11,143 nt of DNA. Origin: Blastocladiella britannica. Its lineage: Eukaryota; Blastocladiomycota; Blastocladiomycetes; Blastocladiales; Blastocladiaceae. Positions 8,101 to 11,143 of this stretch are shown piece by piece. The stretch lies in the NCBI GenBank assembly GCA_025349905.2, contig MU625047.1, forward strand, positions 1 to 11,143, in the 5' to 3' direction. The translations under genes and the position numbers were made by a program. Under the pieces are notes generated by a model. That model was not told where the DNA came from and searched no databases. It was given only the letters and a program-made list of their open reading frames with translations. How positions within the stretch are numbered: position 1 is the first letter of the stretch; every line of letters starts with the position of its first letter.

Positions 8101-10269
8101 GCACGCGACGCAGCCGTTGTATCTTGCGGTCCTCGTCACCTTGGCGACATGCATTGCTGGTTTCATTGTGTGCCGCGGCCTATTCACCGCGACAGTGACC
8201 ACGCTCACGGTGGTGTTTGACCATGCGCGGCAGACGCGTATTCAGGCCGTCAACATCATTGACGATATTCGCGGAATCGTGTACGCCAACATCGTCAACG
8301 ATCGGAGCATGTTTGACACGTACTACACGGGTCTGGTGGCGTCGGTCCACGATATGGTGACCCGGCGGCTTCCAAACGTCATGGCGAGCCAGGCGACGCT
8401 GACGACCGCGCCGCCGACGTTCCGAATGTTCCAGGCACAGCAGCTCAAGGGCGTCAATGATTTCGCGGCCGTCACGCTCAACGGATTGCAGACCGCACAG
8501 TGGGTGGTGTTGGCCGGGAAGCTGGTCCTCGGGTACTCGTTTGGGCAGTTGACGTCGGAGGTCAGTGCATCCGTATCTGGCATTCGCGTACGTTCTTTCC
8601 TTCTGCTTTGTGAGGTGATGCATGCCTGACCAATCCACGCATATTGCTCGATTGTGTACGCTCAACAGTTTCTCACCGACAACTGTACGTCATTTTTTAC
8701 AAGAAACCTTGACTGGAATTTGCTGACCAATGCGACGAAATGTATGATAAAGTGGCCCCGATCTTCCAAGCGCTCGCAACGCTCCCCGAATCAGGTGTTA
8801 TCGCGTACGTGCAACTACTCAGCGGCTCTCAGGGACTCCTGTACGGCACCCTGATATGCACGCTCGTAGCGTTGTTGTCTGCCATTCTCTACGTGGATCG
8901 AATGGTACGCCTTCATTTTCAATCATAAGTGCTCAACAACGGGCTCATTTTTATTATTATTGTATCAGATCATCGGCAAGTACTTTGAAATGGAATCCCA
9001 AATCACGCATCTCCTGCTCTCGGTCCCGCGGTCCACGGCGTCGCACATCGTCACCGATCTCGAAGAAGCGCTGGAAGCGTTCCGGGAAGTGTCGGACGTT
9101 GACAGCGTGACCGTGGACCAGCACCGACTCATAGCCACGGGCGGCGGCAGTCACTCCGGGTCCGGACGGCGGGGAAGGGTGACGCGGCGCCGCAAGTTCC
9201 AAATGGCCGCCGGCGCACTGGTGGCGGCGATTGCGGCCGTCACGGTGGGCATGTACGCGGTGACGCTCTCGTACGTATCCATTCGGCGTCTGATCGGGTA
9301 GTGTGCGTCACTCAACTTATATAAACAACAGACTGGTCAATCAGCAAGAGAGCCTGCAGGTGGTGGTCAAGTCCGGGACACGCCGGTTCTTGGTCTCGGC
9401 GGTCGGCATCTTGACGCGCGAGTACATTAGTCCCGACCCGGCCATTTCCATCAGTGCGTGGTCTATATTTTTTCTCGTTGCACACTTCGATCACTTATAA
9501 TGAAAAAAAAAAGCTTCGTCCATCAAAGACTGCCGCGGCGCGCTCTTGGACCTGACGGCCGTCCACAACGCACTGGTTTCCGACACCACCGGCCTGTCGG
9601 GGCAGCTGCCCGAACTGACCATGTACCCGCGCGACTGCACTGCAGTCGGGAGTTGCAATAACATGACTGAGAATGCGGCAATCGGGTTTACGCGACAGGT
9701 ATATCCTTCTTTTTTAGCCTGGCAAGAACCCATGGATCCAAACTTACCCCATTCATCGATGAAAACAAAAAAAATTGTAGGTCGCGGGCGAGTCCACTAA
9801 CTCCGAGCTCGACCGGTTCATCACCGAGTCCACGTTGCTGGTGAATACCATGATCCTAGACGACCCATCCTCCGCCAGCACCACTGCCGTTGGCGCCGCA
9901 ACGTTCACCCGGTACCAGCTGATCCATGCCTTGGCCGCCGACATCCTGGACCGCGTGCTTGCCGTCAGCACCGCGCAGGTGAACTTGATCCTGGATCAGG
10001 TATCGTCCCTGTCGGCGTGGATGCAGGTGGCGTTTGCGGCACAGGTGGTGATGGTGGTGGCCGCCGTGGCGGCGTTTGTGCGCGTAGCTCTGAGCCGGAT
10101 CCGGGTCGAGGGACGCACGTTGACGGCCATGCTGTACTTGATCCCGGAAAGCGTGGTGGCGAAAGACGCGCCGCGGATCGCCAAGTTTATTGAGTCGGGC
10201 GGGCTGATGGTGGATTTGAGTGGGTTGGTCATTGGTGGAGGTGGGGGCGATGGTAAGGTCAAGTCGTAA
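5108..10269 (+). CDS. Multi-pass membrane protein with TmcB/TmcC-type TPR domain
   Basis: I join 12 exons: 5108-5350, 5488-5626, 5686-5984, 6051-7590, 7651-7800, 7890-8587, 8669-8684, 8753-8904, 8969-9270, 9332-9453, 9514-9698 and 9781-10269. All introns are GT-AG and phases agree throughout, giving 4335 nt and 1444 aa. ATG 5108 follows an A-rich context (AAAAAGATG). About eight membrane segments lie near residues 75-94, 120-146, 160-180, 203-228, 238-257, 273-290, 311-330 and 343-364. A Ser/Thr-rich linker (about 380-545) leads into a TPR block (about 548-745) containing LLERNPRDKNLLRSYAQFL and KAAQVLEEAE, which fit the TmcB/TmcC TPR family. Four more membrane segments lie at about 866-886, 1056-1076, 1158-1180 and 1362-1384. 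They enclose two extracytosolic domains; the second has paired Cys and an NMT sequon. It is probably a membrane sensor or scaffold; its ligand and partners are unknown. Exon 6 and exon 11 each have an alternative in-frame start. Confidence 0.8.
5351..5487 (+). other. Intron 1 of the TmcB-like gene
   Basis: A 137-nt phase-0 GT-AG intron, GTATGA to TTCCCAG. Without splicing, the frame ends at a TGA four bases into the intron (5354-5356). Joining gives ...RVAWILT then AIEDLLWLSFAFN..., restoring the first hydrophobic segment. It is the longest intron in the gene. Confidence 0.75.
5627..5685 (+). other. Intron 2 of the TmcB-like gene
   Basis: A 59-nt phase-1 intron, GTATTG to GATTCAG. It moves the reading frame so that VVINVI joins ALLLVFSAVSMIATAG into one continuous membrane segment. 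That is strong structural support for this junction over reading through. Confidence 0.75.
5985..6050 (+). other. Intron 3 of the TmcB-like gene
   Basis: A 66-nt phase-0 intron, GTACGT to ATCTAG. It joins LLIGALV to FIETCPTSTSPVARAHG; the unspliced frame stops at 6044. Confidence 0.75.
7591..7650 (+). other. Intron 4, a stop-free 60-nt intron
   Basis: GTACGT to AATGCAG, phase 1. The length is a multiple of three with no in-frame stop, so retention would insert 20 residues without breaking the protein. An internal TTTACAG at 7614-7620 is also in frame but would give only a 30-nt intron. Its T-rich, AT-richer composition against the GC-rich exons favours a real intron right at the end of the TPR block. 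Confidence 0.6.
7801..7889 (+). other. Intron 5 with tandem in-frame acceptors
   Basis: GTGCGC to GATGCAG, phase 1, 89 nt. A second acceptor six bases on (CTTCAG, ending at 7895) is also in frame and would drop two residues (the choice being E-A-S-V-H versus E-V-H). The intron contains in-frame stops. I chose the first AG by the scanning rule. Confidence 0.6.
8588..8668 (+). other. Intron 6 of the TmcB-like gene
   Basis: An 81-nt phase-0 intron, GTACGT to TCAACAG. The unspliced frame stops at 8627-8629. It leads into a 16-nt microexon. Confidence 0.65.
8669..8684 (+). other. 16-nt microexon (exon 7)
   Basis: The sequence TTTCTCACCGACAACT lies between a good acceptor (TCAACAG) and a GTACGT donor. 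It encodes FLTDN plus one base. Exon 6 ends in phase 0 and exon 8 must start in phase 1, so a direct exon 6-8 join would break the frame; this microexon supplies the missing base. Intron 7 (8685-8752) has a CTGAC branch-site-like motif about 28 nt before its AG. Confidence 0.6.
8685..8752 (+). other. Intron 7 of the TmcB-like gene
   Basis: A 68-nt phase-1 intron, GTACGT to GATAAAG. TTGAC and CTGAC motifs lie in the last 45 bases, and the acceptor is the first AG after them. An earlier AG at 8702-8703 would lead at once to a stop. Confidence 0.6.
8905..8968 (+). other. Intron 8 of the TmcB-like gene
   Basis: A 64-nt phase-0 intron, GTACGC to TGTATCAG. It joins LYVDRM to IIGKYFEMESQITHLLLSVP. 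The unspliced frame stops within it. Confidence 0.7.
9271..9331 (+). other. Intron 9 of the TmcB-like gene
   Basis: A 61-nt phase-2 intron, GTACGT to AACAACAG. It joins YAVTLS to LVNQQESLQVVVKSG. The unspliced frame hits TAG at about 9299-9301. Confidence 0.7.
9454..9513 (+). other. Intron 10 with two possible acceptors
   Basis: A phase-1 intron, GTGCGT to an A-run followed by AG at 9513 (60 nt). A second AG at 9527-9528 is 15 bases on and also in frame, giving N-C-R-G-A in place of T-S-S-I-K-D-C-R-G-A. The run of A before the first AG is a poor polypyrimidine tract, so the second acceptor could be used. Confidence 0.55.
9699..9780 (+). other. Intron 11 of the TmcB-like gene
   Basis: An 82-nt phase-0 intron, GTATAT to ATTGTAG. 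It joins AIGFTRQ to VAGESTNSELDRF. The two flanking frames are each open to the junction. Confidence 0.7.
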
Positions 10270-10473
10270 CTTATGAAAAATACATTTGTGCTTCTGTGTC
10301 AACGGGAATGCCAATTGAATGAACTTCTTGTGGGTGATAACTCCCATTTTGGGAAAATATTACACAATCAATCATGACCCGAGGACTCATAAAATATAAA
10401 GTCGAATGTTAAGTGCTCGGGCAACACGATGGTCGAAATGCAGCGTGTGGTAATGTCCGGCAGCGCGGCGCAG
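10270..10473. other. Convergent intergenic region
   Basis: AT-rich DNA between the stop of the TmcB-like gene and the stop of the minus-strand fragment at 10474. It holds A-rich, polyadenylation-like sequence (GAAAAATACA at about 10275, ATAAAATATAAAG at about 10389) that could end the plus-strand transcript. No gene is visible. Confidence 0.5.
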
Positions 10474-10790
10474 CTATTTTTTGGTCGCCCACAAAGCCAG
10501 AATTTCACGATCGCTGGAATCTTCTGCCGCTACCAGCAGCCGCGACTTCATCGCCTGGATTACTGCGACGAAACCCTTGGATAGACATTTTTCCTCCAAC
10601 GGGGTCGGATCGGACGAACAGCATGGCCCGAGTGACGGGACTGGTCGACCCCAGTGCAAAGTCGACCTCGGAGCCGATCTCAACGAAATCGCCAAACTCG
10701 AGTCGCGTGTTCAACCTCCTGGCGGCGGTCAAGGTCGACAAGCTGTCCCCGCGCACAGCTGGCACGGTGGGATACTGCCGCTGGCTCCAG
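10474..10790 (-). pseudogene. Frameshifted 3' end of an unrecognised gene
   Basis: On the minus strand a protein-like frame reads LEFGDFVEIGSEVDFALG and TRAMLFVRSDP down to about 10605. It then continues convincingly only in the neighbouring frame as TPLEEKCLSKGFVAVIQAMK, followed by DSSDREILALWATKK and TAG at 10474. The change falls at a GGGG/CCCC run (about 10602-10605), so a one-base indel explains it, either real decay or a sequencing error. The upstream limit is unclear: the first frame is open to 10873 but becomes proline-rich and unconvincing. I do not recognise the family. Confidence 0.4.
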
Positions 10791-10882
10791 TCTGTCACAC
10801 TCGGGGTACGGGGGGAAAGGCAGGGCAGTGCCGGTTCGGGGGGGTTCGAGGTAGGTCCGGGGGAAAAGGTCAAAATGTATTA

Positions 10883-10888
10883 AATAAA
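10883..10888 (+). terminator. AATAAA motif
   Basis: A canonical AATAAA lies immediately ahead of the 37-bp dispersed repeat. It lies 614 bp beyond the stop of the TmcB-like gene, too far to be its obvious signal, and may belong to the repeat (an LTR polyadenylation signal) or be chance. Confidence 0.3.
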
Positions 10889-10923
10889 ACAATTGACTTG
10901 CGACACTAGACCAGAGACAGTTT
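10887..10923 (+). repeat. Second copy of the 37-bp dispersed repeat
   Basis: It matches 1881-1917 at 29 of 37 bases with no gaps, beginning with a perfect 12-mer (AAACAATTGACT). The first copy lies in LTR-like debris after the Ty3-type integrase, so this may be the end of a solo or truncated LTR. Confidence 0.45.
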
Positions 10924-11143
10924 GGATCCACGCTGCGAATCCAACAGATCACGCGCGTGCGTTCCAACCACTACTGCCTCACGGCCAAGTCCAGTGTGCT
11001 TCTGCTCGCCTGGTGGTTGACTGGGATCGCCTCTCGAGGCAAGTGTGCGTCGCCCCCTTTCTCTCTTTCCCTTCCCCGCTCGCAGTGCACCTCACAAATG
11101 CACGCGGTTGGTTGGCTTTGAGGTGGCGCGCATGTCCCGGTCG
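10924..11143. other. Unassigned right end
   Basis: No gene can be supported. A plus-strand frame is open from 10921 to a TGA at 11119-11121. It includes a pyrimidine-rich stretch (11052-11080) followed by CGCAG that looks like a splice acceptor, with a possible donor GTGTGCGT at 11043. That would be a 43-nt intron, shorter than every intron in the neighbouring gene, and the translated pieces resemble nothing I know. Confidence 0.25.

Noticed and set aside
11043..11085. Possible 43-nt intron at the right end
   Set aside because: The donor and pyrimidine-rich acceptor look reasonable, but the length is below all neighbouring introns and neither flanking frame is recognisable.
1..11143. CRISPR array, tRNA or rRNA genes
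   Set aside because: No regularly spaced repeats and no stretch that I could fold as a tRNA or match to rRNA. The window is eukaryotic in character.

Overview
The window looks like nuclear DNA of a zoosporic fungus, most likely Blastocladiomycota (the Allomyces/Catenaria group). This is inferred, not proven. The evidence is a GC-rich coding style, many short GT-AG introns (about 60-140 nt), a large membrane protein with a TmcB/TmcC-type TPR block, and a tryptophan-rich, ankyrin-like 'L-E-W-W' repeat protein of the sort I associate with expanded families in that group. Nothing looks bacterial: there are no ribosome-binding sites, no operons and no CRISPR.

Layout. Positions 1-542 are non-coding, with a GT microsatellite and a T17 run. 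Positions 543-820 hold a probable broken gene start that runs into LTR-like sequence. Positions 821-2540 are a graveyard of LTR retrotransposons. They contain two related promoter-like modules (each with an inverted TGACG hairpin and a TATA box), a Ty3/gypsy-type integrase core with its D,D-35-E triad intact but a premature stop, and a frameshifted Ty1/copia-type integrase C-terminal fragment. Positions 2541-2908 are AT-rich and non-coding.

A single-exon minus-strand gene at 2909-4822 encodes a 637-aa tryptophan-rich repeat protein. A 285-bp divergent intergenic region separates it from a plus-strand gene at 5108-10269. I resolve that gene into 12 exons encoding about 1444 aa. The predicted protein has an N-terminal bundle of about 8 membrane segments, a Ser/Thr-rich linker, a TmcB/TmcC-type TPR domain, and then two successive modules of membrane segment, extracytosolic domain, membrane segment and 'LLxxP' motif. 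It includes a 16-nt microexon.

Downstream, 10474-10790 on the minus strand holds an unrecognised gene end split by a one-base frameshift. Beyond it is a diverged copy of a 37-bp repeat also found in the retroelement zone.

How the parts relate: the two intact genes are arranged head to head and could share a promoter region, but nothing shows that they work together. The membrane protein looks like a sensor or scaffold at a membrane. The repeat protein looks like a protein-binding scaffold. The retroelement zone is inert debris as far as can be seen, although its promoter modules are structurally preserved.
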